From assembly GCF_040717535.1 (NCBI RefSeq), contig NZ_JBFEFI010000001.1, positions 930,001-994,000 on the forward strand: a DNA stretch of 64,000 nt. Direction: 5' to 3'. The DNA is from Thalassoglobus sp. JC818 (lineage in GTDB: Bacteria > Planctomycetota > Planctomycetia > Planctomycetales > Planctomycetaceae). The position numbers and the translations under genes are program-made. Shown piece by piece: positions 18,312 to 28,784 of the stretch. The stretch's first letter is position 1. Every line of letters begins with the position of its first letter. The notes beneath the pieces are model-generated. The model made no database searches. It had not been told where the DNA came from and saw only the letters and a program-made list of their open reading frames with translations.

Positions 18312-19130
18312 ATGATGCGTTCAGTTCTTTCAATCGCTGCCTTGGCGATGCTTGTCGTTTTCACTCCAGCCCTTGAAGCTCAACCTCCCGGAGGCGGTCG
18401 TGGCGGTCAAAGTCGAGGAGGGTTCGGCCGAGGTGGAGGTGATGAGACAAGCTTGTTGACTCTGGCTGGACTTGAGCAGGTCCAGAAAGAAATCGGACTT
18501 AGCGGAGACGCTTTGGCCGCTGTTCGTGACCTGCAAAACAAAGTGCGTGAAGACTCCCGCGAAATGATGGCCGACTTCGGTAACTTCCGTGATATGTCCC
18601 GGGAAGAACGGGAAGCCGCCATGGAGAAAGCTCGGGAAGCCCGCGAAACTGTGACCAAAGACGCAGAAGCCGAACTGGCCAAGTTGCTCAGCGACGAACA
18701 GAACTCACGACTCCAGCAGATCGCTCTTCAAATCAAAGGCCCACGTGCTCTGCAAGACAAAGATGTCGCAGCTAAGCTCGGACTCTCCGAAGATCAGACC
18801 GGGAAGATTGATTCGATCATCAGCTCGATGGAAGACTCTTCACGAGAACTCATGGAAGCAGCACGTTCCGGTGGACGAGAAGGCTTCATGGAAGTCCGAA
18901 CGAAAATGGAAGCGCTCACCAAAGAGACTGATGAAAAACTCGAAGCAGTTCTCACCGACGCTCAGAAAGAGACCTTCGCCGCGATGAAGGGTGCAGACTT
19001 TGAACTCGATCGACGATCAATGTTTCGCGGTCGAGGCGGAAATCGTGGTGACGGACAAGGACAAGGTCGCCCTGATCGTGATGGACAAGGACAGGGACGA
19101 AATCGTCAGCGACCTCCTATCGAAAACTAA
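18312..19130 (+). CDS. Exported Gly/Arg-rich protein with helical core, unknown
   Basis: Starting at ATG 18312 (GGAGA at 18299-18303) gives 272 residues. A signal peptide (SVLSIAALAMLVVFTPALEAQ) leads into a short Gly/Arg-rich segment (PPGGGRGGQSRGG). Two similar helical units follow (about 45-125 and 135-225), each with an 'LxGLEQVQKEIGLSGD' or 'VAAKLGLSEDQTGKI' start and a long charged helix. The tail is Gly/Gln/Asp/Arg-rich (GDGQGQGRPDRDGQGQG). The pattern 'xxLxLSxxQxxxI' recalls periplasmic LTXXQ/Spy-type helical chaperones, but similarity is weak and function unknown. A strong terminator follows. Confidence 0.83.
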   Translation: MMRSVLSIAALAMLVVFTPALEAQPPGGGRGGQSRGGFGRGGGDETSLLTLAGLEQVQKEIGLSGDALAAVRDLQNKVREDSREMMADFGNFRDMSREEREAAMEKAREARETVTKDAEAELAKLLSDEQNSRLQQIALQIKGPRALQDKDVAAKLGLSEDQTGKIDSIISSMEDSSRELMEAARSGGREGFMEVRTKMEALTKETDEKLEAVLTDAQKETFAAMKGADFELDRRSMFRGRGGNRGDGQGQGRPDRDGQGQGRNRQRPPIEN

Positions 19131-19175
19131 TCGGGTTTGATGGTTTGCGTGTAAACCTGAAGGACAGAAACAGAA

Positions 19176-19217
19176 GAAGCGAGCGAGATCCTGTAAGTCT
19201 CGCTCGCTTCAATTTTT
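19176..19217 (+). terminator. Intrinsic terminator
   Basis: A 13-bp perfect stem (GAAGCGAGCGAGA 19176-19188 with TCTCGCTCGCTTC 19198-19210) is followed by AATTTTTT. It ends the gene stopping at 19130. Confidence 0.92.
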
Positions 19218-19257
19218 TGCGCTCATCCAAAAGCTTCACGAAGAGGACGTTCGATGA

Positions 19258-20277
19258 TTAGAAGCCGCGTAGCTCGCGAATGTCCTGCATGGTTCGCAAA
19301 CGGTAGTCGATGTTCACATAGTCGAGCAAAGAGCAGAGAGCACGAACTGCGACGCCCATCCCGTCAGGGCCACTAAATCCGCCGAACTGTCCTCCACCTT
19401 TCAGATGTGGTTCGAGTTCCAGAAAAACTCCAGGTCCGCCGAGTCGTCGCATCCGTTCATCAAGGGCAGGGATGTGCTCGCGGAAGTCGCGCAGAATCAT
19501 TTCGTGTCCTGAGTCGCCAATGTTCGACGGCACGAAATTCTTAAGTCGCTCTTCGTCGACGTAACCCTTCCACTCGAGCGAAGAATCAATGGCGTAGTCT
19601 TTAATGTGAATCCAGCCGATATGCGGACGCATCGCTTCGTACTCTTCGAAGCACTGAACGGGCGACATGTTCTGTGAGGAGAGATTTCCTCCATCGAAAA
19701 TCACAACCAGGTTGTCGCGATTAATCTTGGTGGCCAATTCTGCAAGCAAGCGCCCGTTCTGTCCGATCAGATTCGCTTCCACTTCCAGTCCGTAAACGAT
19801 GCCGTGTTTTGCGAATTCGTCGGCGATCTCTCCGACTCGTTCCACAGCCTGATCAACATACCGCTCCGGCTCTTCGCCTTTTGGTTGATAGAAAGAAAAT
19901 CCACGGATCAGTTTTGCATTCAGCGCGACAGCAGCACGGACTGTTTGAGCGACCTCGCCAGCCATGTATTCATCGAACGGAACGAACTTGTTGTGCGATC
20001 CATCTTCCTGATCGACCAGTTTCACCTTGCCGATGCGTGAGCCAATGCTGGCGACCGACATCCCGTATTCTTCGTGAATCGCTGCCAGTTGTTTCAGTTC
20101 TTCATCGTCGAGTTCAACAACGTGCTTCACGGTCCCGTTGCCGGTCACATCGACAAATCGAGGGCTGTAGAACTTCAGTCCCAACGCAGCCAGGGACGAC
20201 ATCTGCTCGATCGCTGTTTTCCGATTCGCTGCTTCATCTGCAAAGGCGCTGAGGAGAACTTCAGGATTGGCGGCCAT
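19258..20277 (-). CDS. Sugar phosphate isomerase/epimerase family TIM barrel
   Basis: This 339-residue cytoplasmic protein has the AP-endonuclease-2-like xylose isomerase fold. Visible strand ends carry likely metal ligands: LEVEAN (Glu near 177), IFDGGNLSS (Asp near 213), IHIKDY (His near 242), and FLELEPH near the C-terminus (Glu about 291). It starts [19 protein letters not shown], where SAFADE fits the first barrel strand. Members isomerise or epimerise free or phosphorylated sugars and inositols; the substrate is not predictable. It is monocistronic on the minus strand, between a plus-strand terminator and smc. Confidence 0.85.
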   Translation of the reverse strand: MAANPEVLLSAFADEAANRKTAIEQMSSLAALGLKFYSPRFVDVTGNGTVKHVVELDDEELKQLAAIHEEYGMSVASIGSRIGKVKLVDQEDGSHNKFVPFDEYMAGEVAQTVRAAVALNAKLIRGFSFYQPKGEEPERYVDQAVERVGEIADEFAKHGIVYGLEVEANLIGQNGRLLAELATKINRDNLVVIFDGGNLSSQNMSPVQCFEEYEAMRPHIGWIHIKDYAIDSSLEWKGYVDEERLKNFVPSNIGDSGHEMILRDFREHIPALDERMRRLGGPGVFLELEPHLKGGGQFGGFSGPDGMGVAVRALCSLLDYVNIDYRLRTMQDIRELRGF

Positions 20278-20741
20278 AGGATCACATTCTCAATCTGGTC
20301 TTGAAATTTCATCTGAAAACTGTGTGACACCGATAGGACGGGAAGAAGAAGTCGATTCAGCCATTCGCAAGACTCGTCCAACCAGAACAAACGCAGCCCA
20401 TTTCCAATCGGAAATTTCTGGCTGTCGGCTCGGGCTTACAGGTCTCGCAAAGCGTACCGTTCAGAATGGACTCTTCCCGGATCAGCGACCGCACACAGAT
20501 CTGCGGATTCGCTCTCTACGAGTTTGAGATTGTTGAGAGATTCACGAGAACTTGCAACCCGCAGGCAATGAGGTCGGATGTCTCATCAACCGGCGTCAAT
20601 GTCGCCCGTAATTCGAACAGGGCAGGGAACCTCAATCGCTCACGATCGATAACGCCGACATGAAGCTGTTGTCGCAAGCATTTCCTAGAAGCATCACGTT
20701 AGAGCGGATAAAGAGAAGTGCACCGGACATAGCAACTTGCT
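20278..20741. other. Intergenic region between smc and the isomerase gene
   Basis: These 464 bases contain no supported gene. The left end of the short palindromic element E (from 20700) lies here and reaches into the smc stop codon. The remainder is presumably the promoter of the isomerase gene. Confidence 0.45.
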
Positions 20742-20744
20742 CTA
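20700..20744 (-). repeat. TA-flanked palindromic element, copy E (45 bp, short)
   Basis: Read in the direction of smc this copy is TAGAGCAAGTTGCTATGTCC, then GGTGCACT, then GCTCTA. It keeps both ends (TAGAGC and GCTCTA) and the GTGCACT core but lacks the 60-base middle of the full copies. Its first three bases are the TAG stop of smc (complement of 20742-20744). Confidence 0.75.
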
Positions 20745-23700
20745 AGCAGCGACGTTGATTTCTCCGTTGTCGTCGACGTCTTCAAAGTTCACAGAGATTC
20801 GCTTCGAAATACCAGCCTGTTCCATGGTGACCCCGTAGAGAATATCAGCAGCAGTCATCGTGCGCTTGCGGTGTGTAATGATCACGAACTGCGTCGTCGC
20901 GACGAACTCCTTGACCACGTTCACGTAGCGGTCCACGTTTGCATCATCCAAAGCTGCATCAACTTCGTCGAGGATGCAGTAAGGGCTCGGTTTGCTCTTG
21001 AACATGGCAAAGAGCAGACCGACAGCGGTCATCGTTTTCTCGCCCCCGCTGAGCAGGGTGATCGAGCGAAGTTCTTTCCCGGGTGGTCGGGCGACGATAT
21101 CGATTCCGCATTCCAGCACATCATCAGGATCTTCGAGGATGATGTCCGCATCGCCGCCGCCGAACAATTTCCGGAAGAGTTCCTGAAAATGCACACGAAT
21201 GTTTTCGAACGTCTCCAGGAAGATACGTTGGCTCTCCTTGTTGATCTTGCGAATAATCTCTTCCAGCACCGACTTCGCTTGCTGCAAGTCTTTCAATTGG
21301 TGGCTGAGTGTTTGATAGCGGGTTTCGAGTGATTCCAGGCTTTCCAGAGCGTCTGGATTCACGTGTCCCATCATCTTCGCTTTGCGACGCAATCGATCAA
21401 CGCGTGACTCCAGTTCGTCACGCACCTCTTCATAGGTCGGAATCGAATCCGGCATCACAAACTCGTCGGTTTCTTCCGGCTCCTCAGCGTCAGATTCTTC
21501 GTTTTCTTCCTGTAACTCGTCTTCAATTTCCAGAGACGATTGAACTTCCTCATCTTCAGACAACGAGTCGTCCTCGGCGTCGAGACCTTCTTCGCTCTCT
21601 GAACTATGTTGTCGAGTGATCTCGGCAGCGACTTCTTCCCCGTATTGTTCTGTCAGATAGATCTTGTAAGCCGAAGCACCGCCTGAGACCAGCTCCGAAA
21701 GTGGGACATGGAATTCTTCAACCATCCGATCAGCGGTGGCTGTCAGTTGGTGCTGAAGCTGTTGCAATGTGAATTCAACCTGGTGCTGTTGATCTTCGAG
21801 GCTTCTGCGGCGGCGATGGGCGGACTCTTCGGTTTCCTGAATTTGCTTGCGTTGAACTCGAAGCTGGTTTCTTCGTGAAAAGTCTTCGCGAGTCTCGGCG
21901 ACAATGGTTTCCAGAATCAACGTTTGCGAAGCGATCGTCGCTTCCGCCTGCAGGACCGTCATTTCTCCACGCGCTTGTGCCGTTTCCAGTTCCCGAACTT
22001 GCTCGGCAAACTCAACGACTGCAACACGTACCTGACTCAAATCTCGTTCGGAACGATCGCGTTCGCTGATTAAGCTGGAACGACGTTCTTCTGCTTTCGC
22101 CAATCGAAGTTGATACGTTTCGAGTTCCTTTTTCGCTTTCTGAAACTCCTGTTCCTGATCGGCGAGTTGATCTTTGATCGACTGGATCTCTGATTGCGAC
22201 GTTTCAATCTCTTGCGTGCATTCCTCAGAGTCTCGTTGAAGTTCGTGGCTTTCTCCATCAATTTGGCTCAGACGTTGGCTGAGCGATTCGATCGTTGAGC
22301 GAATTTCATCGGCGGCTTTCTGTCGACGATCAAATTCTTGCCGCTCGCTTTCAAGCTTCGTCGCTGCTTCAGCAACGTGTGAAGAGAACTTTTCAAGTTG
22401 CGAACGTGCACTCACCAGCTCAGCGTGTTTCTCCTGAATGGCGATCTCAAGCAATTTCTTTCGTTCCGTGAGATCTTCAATCCGTCGCTCACTTTGCAGA
22501 ATGCCGCTTCTCAGTTCCCGCAATTCGCTCTTTCTGGAAACGATCGAGGATTCGTGAGGAATATGTCCCACCAGCAATTCGTTCTGCGGTGTCAGGACTT
22601 CACCTTGAAGCGTGACAAACCGGAGATCGGAGGGCGTGTTTGCAGCCAGACGTTGAGCATCCGCCAGAGATTCGACAATCCACGTTTTTGAAAGCAGAGA
22701 TTCGGCCAATCCGGGTGTTCGCGCGTGCGCAGCAACAAGACGATCTGCGCGACCGTAAACTCCGTCTTCCCCCGTGAGTTCCACCCCATCATCACCGTCG
22801 AGCGGGGAACTGTTCGTTCGATCGGAAGTTTGAACAGCCACGAAACCGATCCGGCCATCAATCGGAACGGCACCTCGTTTTAGATAGTCGAGCATCGGAG
22901 TCAGGTTGGAAACCGCGATCCACTGCGAACGTTCTCCGAGCGCAGCATCGATGATTGGGCCAAGCTCCAACGGAACTTCCAACAGATCACGAACGACTCC
23001 AAGGACCTGATTCCAGGGAGGGTAGTGGGCTGCGACAGCCCGATCGAGAATCTCCTGAACGCCGATGGCAATACCAGCCTGCCGCTGTTCTAGTTCTTCC
23101 AGAACACTGAATCGCGCGCGGTCAGCACTGACTCGCTGTCGAAGTTCAAGGAGTGTTTCCTCTGTCAGTTGTCGCTGCTGAACACGGTTTTCTCGTTCCT
23201 GCTGAACACTCGCGACATTTTCTCGTTGAGCTTGAAGAGTCTCTTCGGCTTCGTGAAGTTCCTGTTCGAGGACTTCCTTGCGACGAGTCGACGCTTCCAC
23301 TCCCGCATCGGCTTGTTCCTGCCGCCGCTGAAGCTGTTCCTGAGACTTGGAAACTTCCGCCTTTTGAGCTTCGAGGCCAGCGAGTTTTTCCAGATTGTTT
23401 GTTCGACGGGAATCGAATTGCTTGAGGGCATTCTGAATCTCGTTGATACGCTGGCGAGCTGTTTTTTGCGTTTCGGAAAGTTGTTCGAGAAGTTCTTCCC
23501 GCTGAACAAGAGCCTCTCGCTCCTCAACGAATTGATCCTCGAACTGATCAACTCGCAAGACCGTCGCCCGATGTTCGTTCTCGATCGTTTGAGCACGCAG
23601 CAGCGAGAGTGTCGATCGCTTCCGAAGCTTCTTCAGGTCGGCGGCGATTTCAGCCAGCCGCGATGTCTGGTGATCAATGACAGAACGCGAACGAGTAATC

Positions 23701-24584
23701 TCTTCACGATAAGTTGCGATCCGACGTTCATGTTGAATTAACTGGCTGTCGCAATCAGAGATTGCAGTTTCGATCGATGACTTTTGCTGTTCAAGCTCGC
23801 CGAAGGAGTCGCGACACTCCTGAAGTTCTTCTTCCAATTCGTCGAGTCGGGCTTGTTCGTCGTCAATCTTGGACGAGATCAACCGGAAGTCATCGGCAGC
23901 CAGTCCCGTCCAGAGTGCTTTGAGTTCTTCATTCAACTCGCGATAGCGCACAGCTTTGCTGGCTTGTGAACGTGTCGAATTGAGCTGGGTCTCCACTTCG
24001 TCGACGATATCGGTCAGTCGAAGCAGGTTTTGAGCCACGCGCTCCAGTCGCCGTTCGGCGTCGATTCTGCGCGACTTGAATTTACTGATACCGGCAGCTT
24101 CTTCGAACACAACACGTCGAGTTGTGGGGTTCGCCTGCAGAATCTGATCGACACGACCCTGTTCGATGATGCTGTACGCCGCCGTTCCCGCACCGGTCCC
24201 CATGAAGACATCACGGATATCCTTAAGGCGGACGGCAGCCTGATTCAGCAAGTACTCGGAATCGCCGCTTTGATAGAGTCGTCGACCGATCTGAACTTCG
24301 CGGGTATCGACAGGAAGTAGACCGGTGGAGTTGTCGAAGGTGAGCGTGGCTTCGGCGAATCCGCTGGAACGGCGCCCGGATGATCCATTAAAGATCACAT
24401 CGGACATTTCCTTACCACGGAGGCTCTTGGCGCTTTGATCACCCAGAATCCACTTCAGTGCATCAACAACATTGCTCTTACCGCTTCCGTTGGGCCCAAC
24501 GACGCAAGTGATCCCTTTCGAGAATTCGAACAGGGTTCGATCCGCGAAACTCTTGAATCCAAAGAGTTCTAACGACTTGAGCAT
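20742..24584 (-). CDS. smc: Chromosome segregation protein SMC
   Basis: This is a 1280-residue ABC-type ATPase. The N-terminal head has Walker [10 protein letters not shown] at about 32-40. Long coiled coils run at about 170-500 and 660-1000, flanking the hinge (about 515-640). The C-terminal head has the signature [19 protein letters not shown] and Walker [23 protein letters not shown] dimers, with ScpA/ScpB, compact and segregate the chromosome. An unusual, very acidic stretch of about 45 residues (around 995-1043, rich in Glu, Asp and Ser) lies between the second coil and the C-terminal head. The stop codon is the first triplet of a palindromic repeat element. No scp genes are adjacent. 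Confidence 0.96.
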   Translation of the reverse strand: MLKSLELFGFKSFADRTLFEFSKGITCVVGPNGSGKSNVVDALKWILGDQSAKSLRGKEMSDVIFNGSSGRRSSGFAEATLTFDNSTGLLPVDTREVQIGRRLYQSGDSEYLLNQAAVRLKDIRDVFMGTGAGTAAYSIIEQGRVDQILQANPTTRRVVFEEAAGISKFKSRRIDAERRLERVAQNLLRLTDIVDEVETQLNSTRSQASKAVRYRELNEELKALWTGLAADDFRLISSKIDDEQARLDELEEELQECRDSFGELEQQKSSIETAISDCDSQLIQHERRIATYREEITRSRSVIDHQTSRLAEIAADLKKLRKRSTLSLLRAQTIENEHRATVLRVDQFEDQFVEEREALVQREELLEQLSETQKTARQRINEIQNALKQFDSRRTNNLEKLAGLEAQKAEVSKSQEQLQRRQEQADAGVEASTRRKEVLEQELHEAEETLQAQRENVASVQQERENRVQQRQLTEETLLELRQRVSADRARFSVLEELEQRQAGIAIGVQEILDRAVAAHYPPWNQVLGVVRDLLEVPLELGPIIDAALGERSQWIAVSNLTPMLDYLKRGAVPIDGRIGFVAVQTSDRTNSSPLDGDDGVELTGEDGVYGRADRLVAAHARTPGLAESLLSKTWIVESLADAQRLAANTPSDLRFVTLQGEVLTPQNELLVGHIPHESSIVSRKSELRELRSGILQSERRIEDLTERKKLLEIAIQEKHAELVSARSQLEKFSSHVAEAATKLESERQEFDRRQKAADEIRSTIESLSQRLSQIDGESHELQRDSEECTQEIETSQSEIQSIKDQLADQEQEFQKAKKELETYQLRLAKAEERRSSLISERDRSERDLSQVRVAVVEFAEQVRELETAQARGEMTVLQAEATIASQTLILETIVAETREDFSRRNQLRVQRKQIQETEESAHRRRRSLEDQQHQVEFTLQQLQHQLTATADRMVEEFHVPLSELVSGGASAYKIYLTEQYGEEVAAEITRQHSSESEEGLDAEDDSLSEDEEVQSSLEIEDELQEENEESDAEEPEETDEFVMPDSIPTYEEVRDELESRVDRLRRKAKMMGHVNPDALESLESLETRYQTLSHQLKDLQQAKSVLEEIIRKINKESQRIFLETFENIRVHFQELFRKLFGGGDADIILEDPDDVLECGIDIVARPPGKELRSITLLSGGEKTMTAVGLLFAMFKSKPSPYCILDEVDAALDDANVDRYVNVVKEFVATTQFVIITHRKRTMTAADILYGVTMEQAGISKRISVNFEDVDDNGEINVAA

Positions 24585-24613
24585 TCCACAGAAACTTAAA
24601 AGCAGATAGGGGA

Positions 24614-24631
24614 GGGGAGATTTAACTCCCC
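24614..24631. other. Small perfect inverted repeat between the FlgI-like gene and smc
   Basis: GGGGAG (24614-24619) and CTCCCC (24626-24631) can form a 6-bp hairpin in the 97-base gap after the FlgI-like gene. No T-tract follows on either strand, so terminator function is doubtful. It could be a weak terminator or attenuator ahead of smc. Confidence 0.35.
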
Positions 24632-24681
24632 GAAGGTTCGAATCTTAAGAGCGATTTAATTAACACCCCTGTGGGCGAAGA

Positions 24682-26601
24682 CTATTCCACGATAATTCCA
24701 TTCGGCTCCATACCTGCCTCTTTCGGGTCAGATGGTTCCGGAGCTTCAGTGACGATTGTCTTGTTGCTTTGCTCGTTGAAGAGATTCGGCATCAGCCCAT
24801 CGCTTCCGATTGTCGCAGGTGCCGACGAGGTCGCACCGTTGACATTGTCTGCGTTCGCGAAGTCTTCCGGAACGCGATGATACACTCGACCCGGTTTCGG
24901 CATTTCATCGATGGCGATCTTGCCGGGCAGGTTGCTCTGATTCTTTGCTTCGACGAGCATCTGCACGATGTCCGGATAACTCGCACCGAGATCGGTCGCA
25001 GCTTTGATGACCTCAGCGATGCGTGCCGAAACGGTCAATGTTTGATCTTCCTCACCGGCAGCGACACGTTTGACATCGATGGTGTTCTCGAGTGTGTTTC
25101 CTCGAACCAGAATTCGAGCACCGGCTCGAATCGTCATTGGAAGCTGGAATTCCTGTTCCGCTCCGAAGAGGACAACTTCCGGCTTTTTGCGACGAGTCAT
25201 ATGGACGAATGGGGTCGCGGTCGAATCGATGAGATGCATTCGGAACTCGCCATCCATGGGGATTCCCTGAACGATGGGATCGTCGGGAGCCATGGTGGAG
25301 AGCGAACGAAACGCACCGTAGCGAGTTTCGAGACTTTCTTCGTGCATCAACTCTTCGAGCGCCGAAATCGTTTCACCTGTCTGCAAACAGGCGAGTGCTG
25401 CGAGAGCAAAGATTCGGAAAGCGGGTTCGTTCCGAGCCGCTTCTCTCAATTCAGTCGCACACTCTGGCTTGCCGAGATAAGCGAGAGCTTCTGCCGCTCG
25501 AAAACGTGCCTCAGGAGAAGGGGAGTTTAAGGCTCGCTTGAGTGCTGCGACGCCTTCACTTCCTTCCGCTTCTAATTGCAAAGCAGCTTGTTCGGACGTC
25601 GGACCAAACATGATCCGTTCACCGAGATCCTGCATCCGCAGATGCTTTTCGACAGGCGATTCCGTCAACGTAATATGTCGAACACACTGCAGGAATCGTG
25701 GGTAGTTGTTTCGATATCGATCCTGAACGACCAACTCAAGGTGAGCGTTGCTCTTCGCAGTTGCTAAAGGGCGACGAATCCCGTGTTTGTCATAGTCGTG
25801 GAATCGCTGTCCAATTCGGCTCGCAAGATGAGTCGACATACGCACTCGACGGTAATCGCTACGGATCGCCACTGTGAGAATACGATCCGGTCCAGAATAG
25901 ATCGCTCCACTTGGAATGACACCTTTTCGCGAGGCAACACTCGAACCATTGGAATCTTCGAACAACCCGTCAATCAGAATCGGGCCGGTGGCGTAAACAA
26001 CTTCATTGCCCTGATGAACCTGTCCTTCCAGCAAAGCATGTTCGCTCAATCGGCAGGGCATCAGCCAGCCGCCTTTCAGGCTGACTGTCTCACTTCCATC
26101 AGGCATGTTAATTTCAACGTCGAGCCGGTCTCCCTTCCGGGCGATCGGCGGAATATATGCCGTCACGACAACGAGACTGGTCTCAGAAGAGCGGAGCAGG
26201 GAGTTCGGGTCGTCGATATCTTCTCTGCGAATGTCATCAAGCAAGCGAGTTCGAAGCGGAGAAATCGGCGGATCTTCACCGGTTCCGTCCAGGCGAGTCA
26301 CCAATCCGACTCCTTGGACCTTGATGTATCCTAAGGTGGAATCAGCGATCTTGATGTAATCACCAATCAGCTTGGAATGCCCATCTTCACCACGAATCGC
26401 CTCCTGAACATTCAACCGCATCGCTTCTTCGTCATCAAACCAACGTTTGATGTTCAGTTCGTGGCAGCCGGAGAGCGTCGACCCGAAAATCAGAGACGAA
26501 GCGCACAGCTTGAGAAACGACCGTCGACTGTCAGACGTTTCAGTCGTGGCGTCAACGTGTTGGCGTTCGGGGCTGGACGTTGAGGGACGTCGAACTTGCA
26601 T
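24682..26601 (-). CDS. FlgI-like (P-ring domain) protein with HEAT-like repeats, Tat lipoprotein
   Basis: The product is 639 residues. The N-terminus has a twin-arginine motif (SRRSFLKLC at 25-33) and then a perfect lipobox (LSGC near 45), so it is probably a Tat-exported lipoprotein. Residues about 85-340 resemble the flagellar P-ring protein FlgI: VQGVGLVTRLDGTGEDPP, VVTAYIPPIARKGDRLDVEI, and GGWLMPCRL. The middle (about 345-420) is a set of HEAT/armadillo-like helical repeats (EGVAALKRALNSPSPEARFRAAEALAYLG). The C-terminal part (about 450-580) resumes the beta-rich FlgI-like fold. No flagellar gene lies nearby, so a role in an envelope ring other than the flagellum is plausible but unproven. 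It lies 97 bases upstream of smc. Confidence 0.8.
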   Translation of the reverse strand: MQVRRPSTSSPERQHVDATTETSDSRRSFLKLCASSLIFGSTLSGCHELNIKRWFDDEEAMRLNVQEAIRGEDGHSKLIGDYIKIADSTLGYIKVQGVGLVTRLDGTGEDPPISPLRTRLLDDIRREDIDDPNSLLRSSETSLVVVTAYIPPIARKGDRLDVEINMPDGSETVSLKGGWLMPCRLSEHALLEGQVHQGNEVVYATGPILIDGLFEDSNGSSVASRKGVIPSGAIYSGPDRILTVAIRSDYRRVRMSTHLASRIGQRFHDYDKHGIRRPLATAKSNAHLELVVQDRYRNNYPRFLQCVRHITLTESPVEKHLRMQDLGERIMFGPTSEQAALQLEAEGSEGVAALKRALNSPSPEARFRAAEALAYLGKPECATELREAARNEPAFRIFALAALACLQTGETISALEELMHEESLETRYGAFRSLSTMAPDDPIVQGIPMDGEFRMHLIDSTATPFVHMTRRKKPEVVLFGAEQEFQLPMTIRAGARILVRGNTLENTIDVKRVAAGEEDQTLTVSARIAEVIKAATDLGASYPDIVQMLVEAKNQSNLPGKIAIDEMPKPGRVYHRVPEDFANADNVNGATSSAPATIGSDGLMPNLFNEQSNKTIVTEAPEPSDPKEAGMEPNGIIVE

Positions 26602-27173
26602 GACAACACCGTTCCGCTCGCAGGCTCAAGGCATTGACCTCAAGACAAACAGGCGCTTGATTGGGGGTGAGATGAGAATGAGGAGGATGGTGCGACGATC
26701 TCATTCCCGTTGTATTGCTTTGAGAGAGCAGGGAAGGGGATCGCAACTTGATCGAAATGTATGGAATTCGAGGAAATTCGAAGGGACCGCGAAGATATGG
26801 GAGCACTGACTGTCAGGTCAAGACCGCTCCGAGCCGAAGAGATGCAGTCGCTGGCCTCAATCTTCAGAAAAAATCGTGAGAATTTGAGAAGTGGTTGTCC
26901 AAAAACGGGCTGCGATCAGGCTCTTCGCACGTTTACCAGCATCTTTACCCTCGATCCAACAACTTCCCGCAGCCACCGATCGGTTGTTTCGCGACAGGAT
27001 TCCTCACTTCCATTCGCATTCCGATCGACATACACATTAGTATTGATAGATCGATCGTTTTTTCGTTTCGCTCGATTGATGTACAATTGAACAAATCGTC
27101 CGGCATTGACGCACTGCACAGAAATTGACGCGCCCGACGTAATTATTCCATTTTCGCAGAGGAACTCCCGCAG
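26602..27173. other. Divergent intergenic region, no gene seen
   Basis: These 572 bases separate the FlgI-like gene (minus) and the DUF1501 gene (plus). Short frames lack starts. An AT-rich patch at about 27030-27090 is the likeliest promoter area for the DUF1501 gene. Confidence 0.4.
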
Positions 27174-28550
27174 ATGTTCAAGCTCGAAGGCCGTGGAAAG
27201 ACACAGACTTGCGATGGTGTGACCAGACGTGACTTCATGCAGGTGGGTGCATTGGGTGCGATTGGTTTGTCGCTTCCACAATATCTTCAGGCTAAAGAGC
27301 AGGGGATGGTCAAACCGGAGCACGACAATAAATCGTGCATCATGATCTTCAACCTCGGGGCACCAAGCCATATTGACCTGTTCGATATGAAACCCGAGGC
27401 AGCCTCCGAAATTCGCGGCCCATTCAAGCCGATTTCGACATCTGCAGACGGAATTCAGATTTCCGAGATTTTGCCTCAACACGCAAAAATTGCCGACAAG
27501 TTCTCTCTCGTCCGGTCCTGTCACCACACTGGAGCTGCCGTTCACGATGCGGGATGGCAGATGATGCAAACGGGGCGGCTCTTCAGCGGAGGCGTCAATA
27601 CACCGCATGCCGGAGCAGTGGTGAGTTACCTTCGCGGCCGCAAAACAGACCTTCCGCCGTTCGTCGTGCTTCCCGAACTGATGGGTCGCGGTGGAGGAAA
27701 TCTCCCGAACGGACAGGCAGGGGGGTTTCTCGGAAAAGCGCATGACCCGTTCGCGTTGAATGCCGACCCATCGCAAAAAGATTTCAACGTCCCCGACTTG
27801 CTTCCACCATCTGAGATTGGCCCCGTTCGACTCGAAAGACGACGGTCGATGCGAGAAATCGTCGACTCAGCCGTCCAGAATTTCGAAGCAACCGAGAGTG
27901 CACAACTGCTCAACAGCAATTTTCACAGCGCATTTCGGATGATGACCAGCTCGCAAGCCCGCGATGCGTTCGACCTTTCAAAAGAACCTCAATCCGTCCG
28001 CGATCGATACGGCATGAACCGCTTCGGGCAGTGCTGTCTGCTTTCGCGACGTCTCGTCGAAGCTGGCGTCCGATTCATCACGATCAACACCTTCCTGACC
28101 GTCTTCAATGAGGTGACTTGGGACATTCACGGATCGAAACCATTCACATCCATCGAAGGCATGAAGGACATCGTCTGTCCGATGTACGATCAGGCATACT
28201 CAGCCCTTATCGAAGATCTTCACGATCGCGGGCTGCTGGATGACACGATGGTCTGCAATATCGCCGAATTTGGCCGCACGCCCCGCGTTAATCCCGCTGG
28301 TGGACGAGACCACTGGCCACAGTGTTTCACCTCATACTTTGCAGGGGGAGGGGTGCAGGGAGGACAAGTCGTCGGTGCCAGCGATCCGATCGGTGGAGTT
28401 CCGGCAGATCGACCAGTCGATCCCGGTCATCTCGTTGCGACAGTCTTCCACAGCCTCGGATTGGATCTGGAGACACATCTTCCTGGACCTGCAGGACGTC
28501 CATTCCCGCTGGTCGATTTCGGAAAACGCGAAATCCACGAACTCTTTTGA
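27174..28550 (+). CDS. DUF1501 family protein, Tat-exported
   Basis: This 458-residue protein has a Tat-like signal (VTRRDFMQVGALGAIGLSLP, 17-36). The mature part is the DUF1501 fold, related to alkaline phosphatase/sulfatase enzymes: SCIMIFNLGAPSHIDLFDMKP with the metal-site Asp near 68, RSCHHTGAAVHDAGWQMM, and NIAEFGRTPRVNPAGGRDHWP with the C-terminal metal ligands (Glu, Asp, His near 362-379). It ends with DPGHLVATVFHSLGLD. In planctomycetes most DUF1501 genes are paired with a DUF1549/PSD1 cytochrome-like gene; here there is none. The biochemical activity is unknown. Confidence 0.92.
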   Translation: MFKLEGRGKTQTCDGVTRRDFMQVGALGAIGLSLPQYLQAKEQGMVKPEHDNKSCIMIFNLGAPSHIDLFDMKPEAASEIRGPFKPISTSADGIQISEILPQHAKIADKFSLVRSCHHTGAAVHDAGWQMMQTGRLFSGGVNTPHAGAVVSYLRGRKTDLPPFVVLPELMGRGGGNLPNGQAGGFLGKAHDPFALNADPSQKDFNVPDLLPPSEIGPVRLERRRSMREIVDSAVQNFEATESAQLLNSNFHSAFRMMTSSQARDAFDLSKEPQSVRDRYGMNRFGQCCLLSRRLVEAGVRFITINTFLTVFNEVTWDIHGSKPFTSIEGMKDIVCPMYDQAYSALIEDLHDRGLLDDTMVCNIAEFGRTPRVNPAGGRDHWPQCFTSYFAGGGVQGGQVVGASDPIGGVPADRPVDPGHLVATVFHSLGLDLETHLPGPAGRPFPLVDFGKREIHELF

Positions 28551-28784
28551 CCTCAAACTCTCAAAAACGTTCTTCAGGCGCGTCCTCAAATGGCGTAAAC
28601 TTCATAGAGAGACGTCAAACCGCATTCAGAACACAAAACCCATCGACTGTCCGAAAGTGAAATGTCGAATCAAGACATAGCGTTTTACGAGACAGTTTGC
28701 CCATCACGTCGCTTCTCTTCTGAAAATCTGTTCTTCAGTGCAACAGTGGCGACCCACGAAATTTCGATTGGAACGAGGTAGTTA

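Noticed and set aside
24634-24648. tRNA-like GGTTCGAATC sequence
   Set aside because: It resembles a T-loop, but no acceptor, D or anticodon arms can be formed around it.
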